From Spirochaetia bacterium (GTDB taxonomy: Bacteria; Spirochaetota; UBA4802; UBA5550), in NCBI GenBank assembly GCA_009885955.1, contig VFJS01000042.1, positions 68,623 through 132,622 on the forward strand: DNA of 64,000 nt, given 5' to 3'. Below, piece by piece: positions 1-9,216 of the stretch. The notes below the pieces were generated by a model. It was not told the DNA's origin. It did not search any database and saw only the letters and a list, made by a program, of their open reading frames with translations. Position 1 is the first letter of the stretch; every line of letters begins with the position of its first letter. The position numbers and the translations under genes are program-made.

Positions 1-1
1 G

Positions 2-124
2 GGCGGTTCATATTTAAGCCATCCTGTCCAAAGAATAAGTGAGTACAGGTTCAGGCGGTGCCCTACAGCCAGGAGTCCTTTTTACGGCTTAAGGATTGCT
101 GTCGAAGGCCATGAAATAGTTTGA
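2..124 (+). CDS. C-terminal end of a formylglycine-generating-enzyme (SUMF1) domain protein, partial
   Basis: Only the last 40 codons are in the window; the start lies beyond the left edge. The frame starting at base 2 reads GGSYLSHPVQRISEYRFRR and continues through SPFYGLRIA to a TGA at 122-124. The RGGSY-like opening followed by arginines and a G(F/L)R(I/V) close is the usual end of the SUMF1/FGE-sulfatase fold, found in sulfatase-activating enzymes and in many uncharacterised secreted or kinase-linked proteins. The substrate and the rest of the architecture cannot be judged from this fragment. Confidence 0.6.
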   Translation, partial: GGSYLSHPVQRISEYRFRRCPTARSPFYGLRIAVEGHEIV

Positions 125-345
125 AATTTTAGTACATGGGATTTTTTCAAAACAATTTTATTAATCTTCAGATGCCGGTTTTTTGATTTTTATTGACAAT
201 AAATATATAAAAACCGGATTGTTATACCATCAATAATAATTGACAATACATTCTGATAATTAAAAATAGTAAGAGAATTAATATACAGAGTTATTTCAGA
301 CATATTTGAATAAAGTTTAATAATAATTTTAATAGAGGATTTACA

Positions 346-546
346 ATGGAAAAAAACATGAGTATGGGTGACAGAGGAATAAGAAATATTTTTGCAGTTA
401 TTGTGGTGGTTTTATTTTACATGGAAATTATTTCCGGGACTCTGCTCATTGTTCTTGGGGCAACAGCATTTTATTTCGCCCTGACGAGCATGGTGGCTTT
501 CTGCCCAATCTATTACCTCTTTAAAATAAATACAATTAAAAAATAA
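346..546 (+). CDS. Small inner-membrane protein, DUF2892 (YgaP-like transmembrane) family
   Basis: A 66-residue protein with a short polar N-terminus (KNMSMGDRGIRN), two hydrophobic segments at about residues 14-30 and 33-54, and FCPIYYLFKINT near the end. The DRxIR start, the ISGTLLIVLG turn and the FCPxY close match DUF2892 proteins, membrane hairpins that occur alone or fused to rhodanese domains. Family function is unknown. GAGGATTT lies just before the ATG. The gene stands alone; the 220 bases upstream are AT-rich with no further gene seen. Confidence 0.75.
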   Translation: MEKNMSMGDRGIRNIFAVIVVVLFYMEIISGTLLIVLGATAFYFALTSMVAFCPIYYLFKINTIKK

Positions 547-793
547 TACAAATTCCAAAATACTTTTTTATTAAGAAAATTTGCCATTTTATTGATGATA
601 GGAATGTTACTGTTGACCCTCACGTGCGGAAATGGAGGCAACCTCGTCTACCAGCACGGTATACATGTCAGGAGAGTTAATTCGCTTATTCAGAAATAAG
701 GAAACCTGCATTTTTGCTTTATGAGACCATCAAGGGTCGGAATTTCACTGTCAGCCTTGAGAGTGAAAATATTTAATCAATACAGGAGAACTC

Positions 794-1225
794 ATGTCGA
801 TTTGGAAAACAAAACTGACGGTGAAACTTTTAAATGAGAAAGGGAAAGGCACACTCAATGAAGCACTGGGGATTGAATTCATGGAAATAGGTGATAATTA
901 TATTAAAGCCAGGATGCCGGTTGATTCAAGGACAATTCAGCCAGCAGGGAGACTCCATGGAGGCGCTTCCGTTGCCCTGGCTGAAACCCTTGGAAGTACT
1001 GCGTCCTTCATGTGCCTTGATGTTGAGAAAGAACGCCCTGTGGGTATGGAGATTAATGCAAACCATCTCAGGGCCATTAAATCCGGATATGTATATGGCA
1101 TGGCCCTTCCTGTCCACGTCGGAAGGAAGACCCATGTGTGGGAAATAAAAATAACCAACGAAGAGGGGAAACTTATCACCATATCGAGAATAACGATGGC
1201 TGTTATTCAAACCGGGGAAATGTAA
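794..1225 (+). CDS. Hotdog-fold acyl-CoA thioesterase, PaaI/YbdB (MenI-like) family
   Basis: A 143-residue single-domain hotdog protein. The helix entry LHGGASVALAETLGS (about residues 55-69) is the signature of the PaaI/YbdB/DHNA-CoA thioesterase group, with the GG turn and catalytic Glu of this subfamily. The strands containing EINANHLRA and WEIKITNEEGKLITISRITMAV complete the fold. Such enzymes hydrolyse aryl- or acyl-CoA thioesters in the cytoplasm. No menaquinone genes are adjacent, so the substrate is open. AGGAG precedes the ATG by 8 bases. It converges on the dehydratase gene on the other strand. Confidence 0.85.
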   Translation: MSIWKTKLTVKLLNEKGKGTLNEALGIEFMEIGDNYIKARMPVDSRTIQPAGRLHGGASVALAETLGSTASFMCLDVEKERPVGMEINANHLRAIKSGYVYGMALPVHVGRKTHVWEIKITNEEGKLITISRITMAVIQTGEM

Positions 1226-1306
1226 AAAATAAATCGATGCCGCGGCAGAGGTTGCCCTTTACCCGGATAACATTCAGCAAATTTCAAGAAGTTCTCCTGT
1301 CTGTGT

Positions 1307-2245
1307 CTACTTACCGTAGCCCATGATCCTGTCCAGTCTTCTTCCCAATTCACTTGCATAGTTTACCCCGAGGGTTGAGGAATTTTCCGCAGCCCATTCA
1401 GAGAGCCTTATCTTTCCCGTGGGAGGCGTTGATACATGGAGCAGGTCAGCCATAAGCCCTTTGATCTCCTCCCTGGTGATGAGTATATCCTTCATAAACA
1501 GGCTGATGATTTTACCTAAAATGTATCCTGCCGACGGAGGAATGGATATTACAGGCCTGTGCACATTGATGACACGAGAGATGGTTTTAACCAGTTCCCT
1601 GTAAGTGAAGGTTTCCGGACCTATTGCATTGATTATTTTATTTTCATTATTCATTCCCCATTCCACGGCTAGTCCTGCGAGATCATCCACATGGATTGGC
1701 TGTATCATGTAATCGCCATTTCCAAATACCGGGAAAAAGGGGAATTTTCTCAAAGCCCAGGCAATGTTGTTTATGAGAATATCCTCATAACCGAAAAGGA
1801 CAGCGGGCCTGAGGATACAGTGTGAAATGCCGGTTGACACCAGGGACTTTTCAATCAATGCCTTGCCCTTGAAATATTCCAGTTCAGAATTTTCAGACGG
1901 GTTGGTTATGCTTATATGTACAATTCTTTTTACTCCTGCATTTTTTGCGCATTCAAAAAGGATGGCCGAGTTCTTAACCGCCTCTTCATGTGTGAAATTG
2001 CGGTGATTGAACCTTACCCAGTAGGTGTTGTAGAGGACATCAATACCGCTCAGAGACTTTTCAAGCTTTTCAGGCCTGTCAAAATTATATGGAAAGGCCC
2101 TGACTCTTGAACCGAAAGGGTTCTCCCTGGCCATGGAATTTGTCAATGTTGAAACACTGTTGCCCATTTCCAGAAGTTTCAGGGCTATGTATTTTCCTGA
2201 ATATCCATATGCACCAGTTACCATTTGAGCTTTATGATTCTTCAT
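1307..2245 (-). CDS. NAD(P)-binding epimerase/dehydratase-like protein (extended/atypical SDR)
   Basis: A 312-residue Rossmann protein opening with TGAYGYSGKYIA (residues 10-21), a TGxxGxxG dinucleotide-binding loop, followed by a VSTLTNS strand end. The mid-part has the VKRIVHISITNPSENS strand and CILRPAVLFGYED, as in NmrA-like and NDUFA9-like atypical SDRs; the normal YxxxK is not obvious (YFKGK at about 124-128 is the nearest match), so catalysis is uncertain. It follows the GbsR-type regulator by 36 bases on the same strand and is probably its cotranscribed target. It resembles NAD(P)H-binding sugar or quinone reductase relatives; substrate unknown. Confidence 0.75.
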   Translation of the reverse strand: MKNHKAQMVTGAYGYSGKYIALKLLEMGNSVSTLTNSMARENPFGSRVRAFPYNFDRPEKLEKSLSGIDVLYNTYWVRFNHRNFTHEEAVKNSAILFECAKNAGVKRIVHISITNPSENSELEYFKGKALIEKSLVSTGISHCILRPAVLFGYEDILINNIAWALRKFPFFPVFGNGDYMIQPIHVDDLAGLAVEWGMNNENKIINAIGPETFTYRELVKTISRVINVHRPVISIPPSAGYILGKIISLFMKDILITREEIKGLMADLLHVSTPPTGKIRLSEWAAENSSTLGVNYASELGRRLDRIMGYGK

Positions 2246-2281
2246 ACTATCGCCCCCCTTAATAATAAAAATGGATGTTAA

Positions 2282-2815
2282 TCAATTCCTGTTCCTATCA
2301 AAAATTTTTTTTATCGTACCCTGGCTCAGGCTTTCTATGGCAAGGAATGCCGAAACCAGGCTGTCAAGTGTATCAAAAAATCCCTTCATCTCTTTCATCC
2401 TTTCAATATAAAAGGATGAAATTGCCGGATCGGAATCATTTACATCAGCGGACTTAAGCATCTGTATGCTGTTGCCTACCGATTTTATCGCGTGGTTGAA
2501 TTCATTTTTCTCACGCTCTTTCATAATTTTTTTTATGATAAGCCAGAAATCAATTTCTGCAGTATAATAGTCTTTTCTGTCGCCCACCTTGATGTACTTG
2601 TGGATGAGTCCCATCCTCCCGAGTATCCGGATATTTGTGCTTACCGCACCCTTTGTAATACCGGCATCCTTTACGAGAACATTAAGAGGAACCGGTTCGT
2701 TAGAGAGGTAGATGATACCATAGATGGCTCCCATTGCTCTGGGCAGGCCCCAGAAATTAGCTATCCGGCTCATTCCCTGGATAAAATTATTACGCGCATC
2801 ATCTAATTGTGACAT
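2282..2815 (-). CDS. GbsR/MarR-family transcriptional regulator
   Basis: A 177-residue winged-helix protein. The segment GLPRAMGAIYGIIYLSNEPV, then ITKGAVSTNIRILGRMGLI, is the characteristic GbsR helix-turn-helix, where the family usually represses osmoprotectant genes. The C-terminal half is helical and probably dimerising. Its promoter (TTGACT, 17 bases, TATACT) overlaps a 44-bp palindrome, which implies autorepression. The next gene on the strand is the SDR-like protein, and a small membrane protein diverges upstream; both are candidate targets. The ligand is not predictable here. Confidence 0.85.
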   Translation of the reverse strand: MSQLDDARNNFIQGMSRIANFWGLPRAMGAIYGIIYLSNEPVPLNVLVKDAGITKGAVSTNIRILGRMGLIHKYIKVGDRKDYYTAEIDFWLIIKKIMKEREKNEFNHAIKSVGNSIQMLKSADVNDSDPAISSFYIERMKEMKGFFDTLDSLVSAFLAIESLSQGTIKKIFDRNRN

Positions 2816-2826
2816 AATGATCCTTT

Positions 2827-2870
2827 TTATATATACTTTATTTAGTTTAAACTAAACAAAGTATATATAA
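2827..2870. promoter_or_regulatory. 44-bp near-perfect palindromic operator of the GbsR-type regulator
   Basis: Two 22-base arms meet at GTTTAAAC (2845-2852) with one mismatched pair over the whole length. The core TTTAGTTTAAACTAA is like operators described for GbsR proteins. The right arm contains the -10 box of the regulator's own promoter, so binding should block transcription. The divergent gene at 2985 starts 115 bases away. Confidence 0.8.
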
Positions 2871-2888
2871 AAATCAATAGTAAGTCAA
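2860..2888 (-). promoter_or_regulatory. Promoter of the GbsR-type regulator
   Basis: On the minus strand TTGACT (2888-2883) is followed after 17 bases by TATACT (2865-2860), a near-consensus sigma-70 promoter. The -10 box sits inside the palindromic operator. Confidence 0.7.
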
Positions 2889-2984
2889 GTAACCTTGATA
2901 AAAATTTCTTGAATAAAAAAATATGGATAATAACATATAATATATCGATACTAACTTTATGACGGGATCCGGAGAATTGAAATT

Positions 2985-3206
2985 ATGAAAGAATTCATTT
3001 TAAACATACACTGGGGAATTGTGTTTATACTCTGCATTTCTATCGGGCTTGCTCCTTTCACGCCTCCGCATATCTGGGAGAAACTGAACATGCTTGTGAA
3101 GGGGACACTGAAAAAGCCCATTGACTGGTTTGATTTTCTTTTTCATTCTTTACCATGGATAATCCTCATTGCCAAGTCTGTACTTACAATCAGGGGAGGT
3201 GATTGA
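2985..3206 (+). CDS. Small conserved membrane protein (family often labelled 'RND transporter')
   Basis: A 73-residue protein with two hydrophobic helices at about residues 7-24 and 52-68 separated by [19 protein letters not shown] and [13 protein letters not shown]. The [13 protein letters not shown] and [11 protein letters not shown] blocks match a small widespread family found beside transporters. It is not itself an RND pump and has no assigned function. GGAG precedes the ATG at a normal distance. It diverges from the GbsR-type gene and overlaps the upstream part of the NUDIX frame by four bases. Confidence 0.7.
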   Translation: MKEFILNIHWGIVFILCISIGLAPFTPPHIWEKLNMLVKGTLKKPIDWFDFLFHSLPWIILIAKSVLTIRGGD

Positions 3207-3241
3207 ATGGAGGTTTGATCATATATACTTCCAGAAATAAA

Positions 3242-3652
3242 ATGGCTGAATATAAAAATCCTCTGCCAACTGTTGATATTATAATCACTGTTATACATGA
3301 AGGTTTAGAAAAAGTTGTCCTCATTGAAAGGAAAAATCCCCCCTTCGGCTGGGCGCTCCCGGGAGGATTCGTGGAATATGGCGAATCACTTGAAGATGCG
3401 GCGGTCAGGGAGGCGCACGAAGAGACCGGACTGAAGGTTGAACTGATCCGTCAGTTCCACTCCTATTCAGATCCATCAAGGGATGCACGGGGGCATACAA
3501 TTTCCACCGTGTTTCTTGCAAGGGCTGAAGGTTTTCCTGCAGCAGCGGATGATGCGAAAAGCGCAGGGCTTTTCAGCGACAGTGAATTGCCTGAAAAACT
3601 TACCTTTGATCATGGAAAAATTCTTGATGATTTTATAAATATGAAATATTAA
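3242..3652 (+). CDS. NUDIX hydrolase, ADP-ribose pyrophosphatase-like
   Basis: A 136-residue protein carrying the full Nudix box: [18 protein letters not shown] then HEETGLKV, with the REAHEET metal-binding core. Phe-Gly-Trp-Ala-Leu-Pro before the box is typical of the ADP-ribose and nucleoside-diphosphate-sugar branch. The frame stays open upstream to 3203, but the ATG at 3242 ([15 protein letters not shown]) matches the start of relatives, so it is chosen. Soluble cytoplasmic enzyme; it probably cleaves ADP-ribose or related diphosphates. Confidence 0.88.
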   Translation: MAEYKNPLPTVDIIITVIHEGLEKVVLIERKNPPFGWALPGGFVEYGESLEDAAVREAHEETGLKVELIRQFHSYSDPSRDARGHTISTVFLARAEGFPAAADDAKSAGLFSDSELPEKLTFDHGKILDDFINMKY

Positions 3653-3684
3653 ATTATACAAAATTAATTAACCAGGAAAAAACA

Positions 3685-5868
3685 ATGCCACTTTCTAAGT
3701 TCTATTCAAAAACTGCTGAAGCCCTTCTGAACAGAATTTTCAAGTCTTCAGGGGCTGATATAAGGCTTCATGGCGAGGAGAATATTCCGGGGCAGTCTGT
3801 TCTCTATGTGATAAATCATTTTACCAGGATAGAGACAACGTTTCTTCCTTATCTTATACATAAAAAAACAGGGAGATACGCGCTCTCCCTTGCTCATGAG
3901 TCTTTTTTCGGAGGTACGTTCGGGAAAATTCTTGAAAAGCTTGGCGGTGTGTCCACCAATGATTCAAACCGCGATAACATTCTCATATCAGCCCTCTTAC
4001 AGAATAAATTATCTGTAATCATCTTCCCCGAAGGGCAGATGCTCAAGGACAAGAAGATCATTGAGAAGGGGAAATACATGGTCTACAATACGGGGATGAG
4101 GCGCCCCCCGCATACCGGGGCTGCCAGGGTTGCATTGATTACGGAATTTTACAAGGAAAAGCTGAAATACCTGCTTCTGAATGATAACAATGATCTTATA
4201 GACACGGTAAAAAAACATTTCGGAATGAGCGGAGAAGATATTGAGGATTTGATTAACAAGAAAACTTATATTGTCCCGGTAAATGTGACTTATTTCCCCA
4301 TAAGGGCAAAACACAACGCTATAAACAGGCTCCTTGACAGGTTTGTCAAGATTGTCCCGGACAGGTTGGCTGAGGAGATTGAGGTGGAAGGCACCATGCT
4401 CCTGAACGGTGTGGATATTGATATTAATTTCGGTAAGCCCATTGATGTAAATGAATACCTGTTTAAATCGGACAATATCAGGAAGAAGATCAACAATAAC
4501 AACCTGTACCTGGACAGGGAAGAGCGGAAAAAGCAGATTCCCCTTATAAGGGAGAGCCTGGACCTCATGTACAGGTACATGGATTCAATTTACGAGATGA
4601 CGACACTCAACCCGGACCATATTTTTTCATATATCCTCACCATGAGCCCGGTAAACAGGATTAAGGAGATTGAATTCAAGAACAAGGTCTTTCTGGCAAT
4701 AGAGGAGATCAAGAAGATAGATCTGTTTTACTGCAATACAAGGATGAGAAAAAACCAGTTCCACCTGCTGACGGACGATGAGTTCGGTATCTACAATAAT
4801 TTTATTAATGCCGCCGAGGACAGCAATCTTATTACAAGGGAGAACGGTTATATAGTTAAAAATGGTAAAAGGTTTAACAAGCAGTTCAAGTTTCATACAA
4901 TAAGAAAAGATAATTTTGTTGAAGTCATAAAAAATGAGATTGAGCCTTTGAAAAAGGTAAACAGTGTCCTTCGAAAAATAATGCTTACTCCACCAATATT
5001 TGACAGCAGAAATATCAGGAACATGTTTATCAGCCTGGATAACGATATGTTTGAGCAGGATTATGTAAAATTCAGCATAAAGGGCGAGTCGAAGCCAAAA
5101 AATATCGGCCGGCCTTTTTTTCTTAAAAGGATGTTCAGCAATGAAGGTATAATTCTTGTCCACGGTTATCTTGCTGCGCCTGAGGAGATCAGGGTTATAG
5201 CCGATAACCTGTATAAAAAAGGATACACGGTGTACGGGGTAAGGCTGCGCGGCCACGGGACTTCACCTGAAGACCTGGCCGGCAGGAAATGGATCGACTG
5301 GTATCACTCTGTTAACCGGGCCTATATAATCATGGAAAACAGCGTTGAGAATTTTGCCATAATTGGATTTTCCACCGGTGCCGGCCTTGCGCTGCTCCAG
5401 GCGTCAAATAAGGGGAAGAAGTTTAAGGGCCTCATATCAATTAATGCGCCGCTGAAACTTCAGAATATCACCTCCAACCTGTCCTCTGCCGTTGTTGCCT
5501 GGAATAACATAATGAAAAAGATGCATATAAAAAAAGGAAAACTGGACTTTATCCCGAACAATCCTGAAAACAAGCAGATTAATTATGTGAGGAACCCCAT
5601 CGCCGGTGTCAATGAACTGGAAAAGCTGATGAAAACGGTGGAGGGGAAACTGGCAGATATATCCATCCCGGCGCTTGTCATCCAGGGGTCCGATGATCCG
5701 GTGGTAAATCCGGTCAGCGGGCTTCAGGTTTTTGAAAAGCTCGGTACAGTGGACAAGGAATACACCACGATTTTTGCAAAACGGCACGGTATCGTCAGGG
5801 GCGATGAATCGGAAAAGGTAACAGAAAGAATTCTTGATTTCCTTGATTATATCTTCAAAAAGAAATAA
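3685..5868 (+). CDS. Fusion of a PlsC-like glycerolipid acyltransferase and an alpha/beta hydrolase
   Basis: A 727-residue two-enzyme protein. Residues about 25-270 form an acyltransferase domain with NHFTRIE (44-50, an HX4E variant of the usual HX4D) and IIFPEGQML (112-120). A roughly 200-residue helical linker follows. The C-terminal 240 residues are an alpha/beta hydrolase with ILVHGYLAAPEE, the nucleophile elbow GFSTGAG (Ser563), Asp671 in GSDDPV and His701 in RHGIV, as in monoglyceride lipase or esterases. The pair suggests acyl-chain remodelling at the membrane. It ends three bases before the convergent ComFB gene, so no independent terminator fits between them. Substrates are inferred from family only. 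Confidence 0.82.
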   Translation: MPLSKFYSKTAEALLNRIFKSSGADIRLHGEENIPGQSVLYVINHFTRIETTFLPYLIHKKTGRYALSLAHESFFGGTFGKILEKLGGVSTNDSNRDNILISALLQNKLSVIIFPEGQMLKDKKIIEKGKYMVYNTGMRRPPHTGAARVALITEFYKEKLKYLLLNDNNDLIDTVKKHFGMSGEDIEDLINKKTYIVPVNVTYFPIRAKHNAINRLLDRFVKIVPDRLAEEIEVEGTMLLNGVDIDINFGKPIDVNEYLFKSDNIRKKINNNNLYLDREERKKQIPLIRESLDLMYRYMDSIYEMTTLNPDHIFSYILTMSPVNRIKEIEFKNKVFLAIEEIKKIDLFYCNTRMRKNQFHLLTDDEFGIYNNFINAAEDSNLITRENGYIVKNGKRFNKQFKFHTIRKDNFVEVIKNEIEPLKKVNSVLRKIMLTPPIFDSRNIRNMFISLDNDMFEQDYVKFSIKGESKPKNIGRPFFLKRMFSNEGIILVHGYLAAPEEIRVIADNLYKKGYTVYGVRLRGHGTSPEDLAGRKWIDWYHSVNRAYIIMENSVENFAIIGFSTGAGLALLQASNKGKKFKGLISINAPLKLQNITSNLSSAVVAWNNIMKKMHIKKGKLDFIPNNPENKQINYVRNPIAGVNELEKLMKTVEGKLADISIPALVIQGSDDPVVNPVSGLQVFEKLGTVDKEYTTIFAKRHGIVRGDESEKVTERILDFLDYIFKKK

Positions 5869-5871
5869 TCT

Positions 5872-6549
5872 TTATTCAATAGCTTCTATATTTATCCCTT
5901 CTCTGGTTTTCAGGAGTATAATGGGAACGACATGTGATTTTCCAATATCGCCTTTTTTTAGAAGTTCCACATCAATATCCAGGGTTTTATTTTCAAAGTT
6001 CTGGTTGCTTAACTGGATCTGAAAGGGTATTTTTTTCTTGTTCCCCATGCCATCGTGATATATGGGCCAGAAATGGTAAAAACCCATTGTTGCCTTATTG
6101 GTTATATAGGGATTTTTCCATCCTGAATTTATCATTTCTGCCGGTTTTCCGTTATGTAAAAGAGTAACTTTCACTTTGGATACAATGGAGAATGTCGTTT
6201 CCTCGAGAATTTCGCCGAAGATATGTGAAAACCGGCAGTTCGAGTAATCAATCTGATTGACCTGTTCGTCTGCCTGGGTGGTTCTCCTTTTCCTGAAGGT
6301 TTCTATGGCTTCGTAAAACAGCATGAGTATGTCAGTTTTCTGCTGGATAATATATCTCGCCTCCAGTTTACCGTGCAGAATTCCCCTTTCACTCGTTGTG
6401 TACTTGGGAGGAATTCGATTGAGGATATATGCCATAATATCGTCTTTGTTATTATTCAGCAATGATAGATCCTTATCGCTTTTAAGAATCTCTTCGGTAA
6501 TGTTCAGTATGATATCTTCCTGAATGTTTTTTACACCCACGGTAAACAC
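5872..6549 (-). CDS. ComFB-domain protein of unknown function
   Basis: A 225-residue protein. Residues about 4-65 (VKNIQEDIILNITEEIL to YILNRIPPKYTTSERGIL) match the late-competence ComFB domain: a helical bundle ending in the ALNRLPPKY-type motif. Some ComFB proteins have been reported to bind cyclic di-GMP. The remaining 150 residues are strand-rich, with SHIFGEILEETTFSIVSKVKV and a C-terminal block I do not recognise. It lies just downstream of lon on the same strand with two bases between them, so it is probably cotranscribed. Confidence 0.65.
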   Translation of the reverse strand: MFTVGVKNIQEDIILNITEEILKSDKDLSLLNNNKDDIMAYILNRIPPKYTTSERGILHGKLEARYIIQQKTDILMLFYEAIETFRKRRTTQADEQVNQIDYSNCRFSHIFGEILEETTFSIVSKVKVTLLHNGKPAEMINSGWKNPYITNKATMGFYHFWPIYHDGMGNKKKIPFQIQLSNQNFENKTLDIDVELLKKGDIGKSHVVPIILLKTREGINIEAIE

Positions 6550-6551
6550 TC

Positions 6552-8981
6552 CTATTCTTTTATATTTATTTTTTTTGTAAAAGCAATTTTAAAAAGTTCA
6601 TTCATTTCCTGTATCAGATGAAACTTTATTCCTTTCTTTATATATCCGGGGATATCTTTCAGATCCCTGTTATTATCTTTGGGCAGTATGACAGTTTTGA
6701 TGTTTGCTTTTTTTGCCGCAATTATTTTTTCCCTTATCCCGCCCACGGGGAAAACCCTGCCGGTAAGGGTGAGTTCCCCAGTCATGGCTACCCCCTGCTT
6801 CAGGGGATTTTTTGATGCCAGGGAGTAAATTGACGCAGCAATTGTGATCCCTGCTGAGGGGCCGTCCTTTGGAGTTGCTCCCGAGGGGACGTGTATATGA
6901 ATAATGTTGTTTCTGAAAAGCTTCTTTGCCTGCTCATCAGAGGAAAGATAATGTCTGATATAACTGTAAGCGATGTTTGCAGACTCGTTCATAACATCAC
7001 CAATCTGGCCTGTAATTTTCAGCTTCGTTCCATCCCTGCCCGGGACGCCTATTGATTCAACGGCCAGGGTCGCCCCGCCCAGGGAAGTCCATGCCAGGCC
7101 GGTTGCAATGCCGGGCCTTACAGGCTTCATAACCTCATCGTCGGTATAAATCTCCTGGCCCAGGAATTCCCGTATTTTTTCCCGGTTCAGGGGGTTTTTC
7201 CCGAGTTTTTTTCCCCTTGCAATGAGGGTCGCAGATTTCCGGCATATTTTTTCTATCTGCCGCTCAAGATTCCTGACACCGGCTTCCCGTGCCCATCTGT
7301 CTATAACATAGATTAAATCGCTTTTATTGATTTTTATTGAACCCTTTTTCAGACCATGAAGATTTAACTGCTTGGAAAGGAGATATTTTTTTGCTATATG
7401 ATATTTTTCTTCTGTGATGTAGCCTGAAAGCCTGATGATCTCCATCCTGTCAATGAGAACAGGTGGTATGGAATCAAGGGTGTTGGCTGTTGTTATGAAG
7501 AGGACATCTGATAGGTCAAAGGGTATATCAAGATACAGGTCGCGGAATTCGGCATTCTGCTCGGAATCCAGGACTTCCAGAAGGGCTGACCCTGGATCTC
7601 CCTGGAAACTCTGCCCCATTTTATCTATTTCATCGAGCATGAACACCGGGTTCCTCGACTTGCACAGTTTAAGGCCATGGATGATTTTCCCGGGCATTGC
7701 GCCGATATAAGTTTTTCTGTGGCCCTTGATTTCAGCTTCATCCCTCATTCCGCCAAGGGATATCCTGAAAAATTTCCTGTTCATAGCCCTTGCAAGGGAT
7801 CTGCCCAGTGATGTTTTCCCAACGCCCGGCGGGCCGAGGAGGCATATTATGGAGCCCCTTGAATCGGGCTTTAATTTTTTCACCGCGAGAAATTCCAGGA
7901 TTCTTTTTTTTACATCTTCAAGTCCGTAATGGTCGCTTTCCAGTATTTTTTCTGCGTGTTCAATGTCCAGGTTGTCTTCAGTTTTTTTATTCCACGGGAG
8001 GGAGAGTACGGTGTCGATATATGTTTTAGTCACGGAAAATTCCGAGGAATTATTATCCATGTAAATCATTCTGTCTATTTCATCTTTTATTTTTTCCCTT
8101 GCTTCTCCTTTCAGGTCCAAATCTGCAATCTTTTTTTTCATGCTGGTGATCTCATGGGACCTGTCATCCGATTCAAACCCCAGTTCCTGTTTGATTATCT
8201 TGAGCTGTTCTTTTAATATGAATTCCTTCTGCTGCTTATCCATTTTTTCATTAATCTGGCTCTGTATTTTCTTCTGGACATCCATGACCTCTATCTCCTT
8301 GTGGAGGAGCTTCAGGACTTTCCAGAGTCTTTTTTTGACACTCAGCGTCTCCAGGACATCCTGGTATTCATGCTTCTCAATGTTCAGGATGGATGTGACA
8401 AAATCGGCCATTTTTCCCGGTTCATCCACATTGAGCATTGTGAGCTTCATCTCTTCGGTAAACAGCGGGTTGTTGTCAGCCAGCAGTTTTAACTGGCCAA
8501 GTACCTCTTTCATGAGGGCCTTCACTTCAATCTTGTTCATCCCCTCGGTCTCGTCGCTGAAATAGTGAATCCCTGCGACGAGGAATTTTTTTTCCATTGA
8601 GATATCTTCGATCTTAAACCTTTTTATGCTGTTGATCAGTACATTGACCCCGCCGTCCGGTAGGTTGACCTTTTTTATTATCTTTACAGCGGTTCCGAAG
8701 CTGTACAAATCCTCGGGACTTATTTCATCTTTATTGTCGTCCTTAATAAGCACAAGCCCCACGGTACGAGACTCCTTTAAAACCCTGTCTATGGCCTCTG
8801 CATATTTTCCCTGGGAAATAATGAGAGGTGTCACAATGCCGGGAAATATAGGTCTGTACCTGATTGGTATAATATATAGCCTGTCGGGTAACGACTGGTC
8901 CATGGACAGGAGGTCACTGTCTAGAATCTCCCCGTCTACTGACCGCCCTGAATTCTCATTCAATAAATCATCAAAATCCAT
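6552..8981 (-). CDS. lon: ATP-dependent Lon protease
   Basis: An 809-residue LonA. The N-terminal substrate-binding domain (about 33-230) is followed by a coiled coil, then AAA+ motifs: Walker A GPPGVGKT (383-390), Walker B FMLDEID (447-453) and sensor ITTAN. The protease domain has DGPSAGIT with catalytic Ser709 and the paired Lys752 (REKIIAAKK), the same 43-residue spacing as in the Escherichia coli enzyme. Lon is a cytoplasmic hexamer degrading misfolded and regulatory proteins. A 32-residue acidic extension precedes the usual start. No clear HrcA/CIRCE site was seen upstream. Confidence 0.98.
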   Translation of the reverse strand: MDFDDLLNENSGRSVDGEILDSDLLSMDQSLPDRLYIIPIRYRPIFPGIVTPLIISQGKYAEAIDRVLKESRTVGLVLIKDDNKDEISPEDLYSFGTAVKIIKKVNLPDGGVNVLINSIKRFKIEDISMEKKFLVAGIHYFSDETEGMNKIEVKALMKEVLGQLKLLADNNPLFTEEMKLTMLNVDEPGKMADFVTSILNIEKHEYQDVLETLSVKKRLWKVLKLLHKEIEVMDVQKKIQSQINEKMDKQQKEFILKEQLKIIKQELGFESDDRSHEITSMKKKIADLDLKGEAREKIKDEIDRMIYMDNNSSEFSVTKTYIDTVLSLPWNKKTEDNLDIEHAEKILESDHYGLEDVKKRILEFLAVKKLKPDSRGSIICLLGPPGVGKTSLGRSLARAMNRKFFRISLGGMRDEAEIKGHRKTYIGAMPGKIIHGLKLCKSRNPVFMLDEIDKMGQSFQGDPGSALLEVLDSEQNAEFRDLYLDIPFDLSDVLFITTANTLDSIPPVLIDRMEIIRLSGYITEEKYHIAKKYLLSKQLNLHGLKKGSIKINKSDLIYVIDRWAREAGVRNLERQIEKICRKSATLIARGKKLGKNPLNREKIREFLGQEIYTDDEVMKPVRPGIATGLAWTSLGGATLAVESIGVPGRDGTKLKITGQIGDVMNESANIAYSYIRHYLSSDEQAKKLFRNNIIHIHVPSGATPKDGPSAGITIAASIYSLASKNPLKQGVAMTGELTLTGRVFPVGGIREKIIAAKKANIKTVILPKDNNRDLKDIPGYIKKGIKFHLIQEMNELFKIAFTKKINIKE

Positions 8982-9216
8982 CTACCCTCGCTGTAAACAG
9001 TTATTCACCGGATGTCATTACCTGGTGTTGCCGGGAACCACCTGTCTTACAATATTTTGAACCGGATATTTATAGTGGTATAAGAGCATATTTTTGTCAA
9101 TTTTAAATAAAAAAAAATCATATTTCCGGTATGAAGTCACGGGGGTCAATTAATGCCTATCCCGGGTTTATTATTGCTGGAAAAAATTATTATTGATCAA
9201 ACAAATTCCGGCTGAA

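Noticed and set aside
595-702. 34-codon frame with a lipobox-like LTLTCG before the hotdog gene
   Set aside because: Too short, poor ribosome site, and no family; insufficient to call a lipoprotein.
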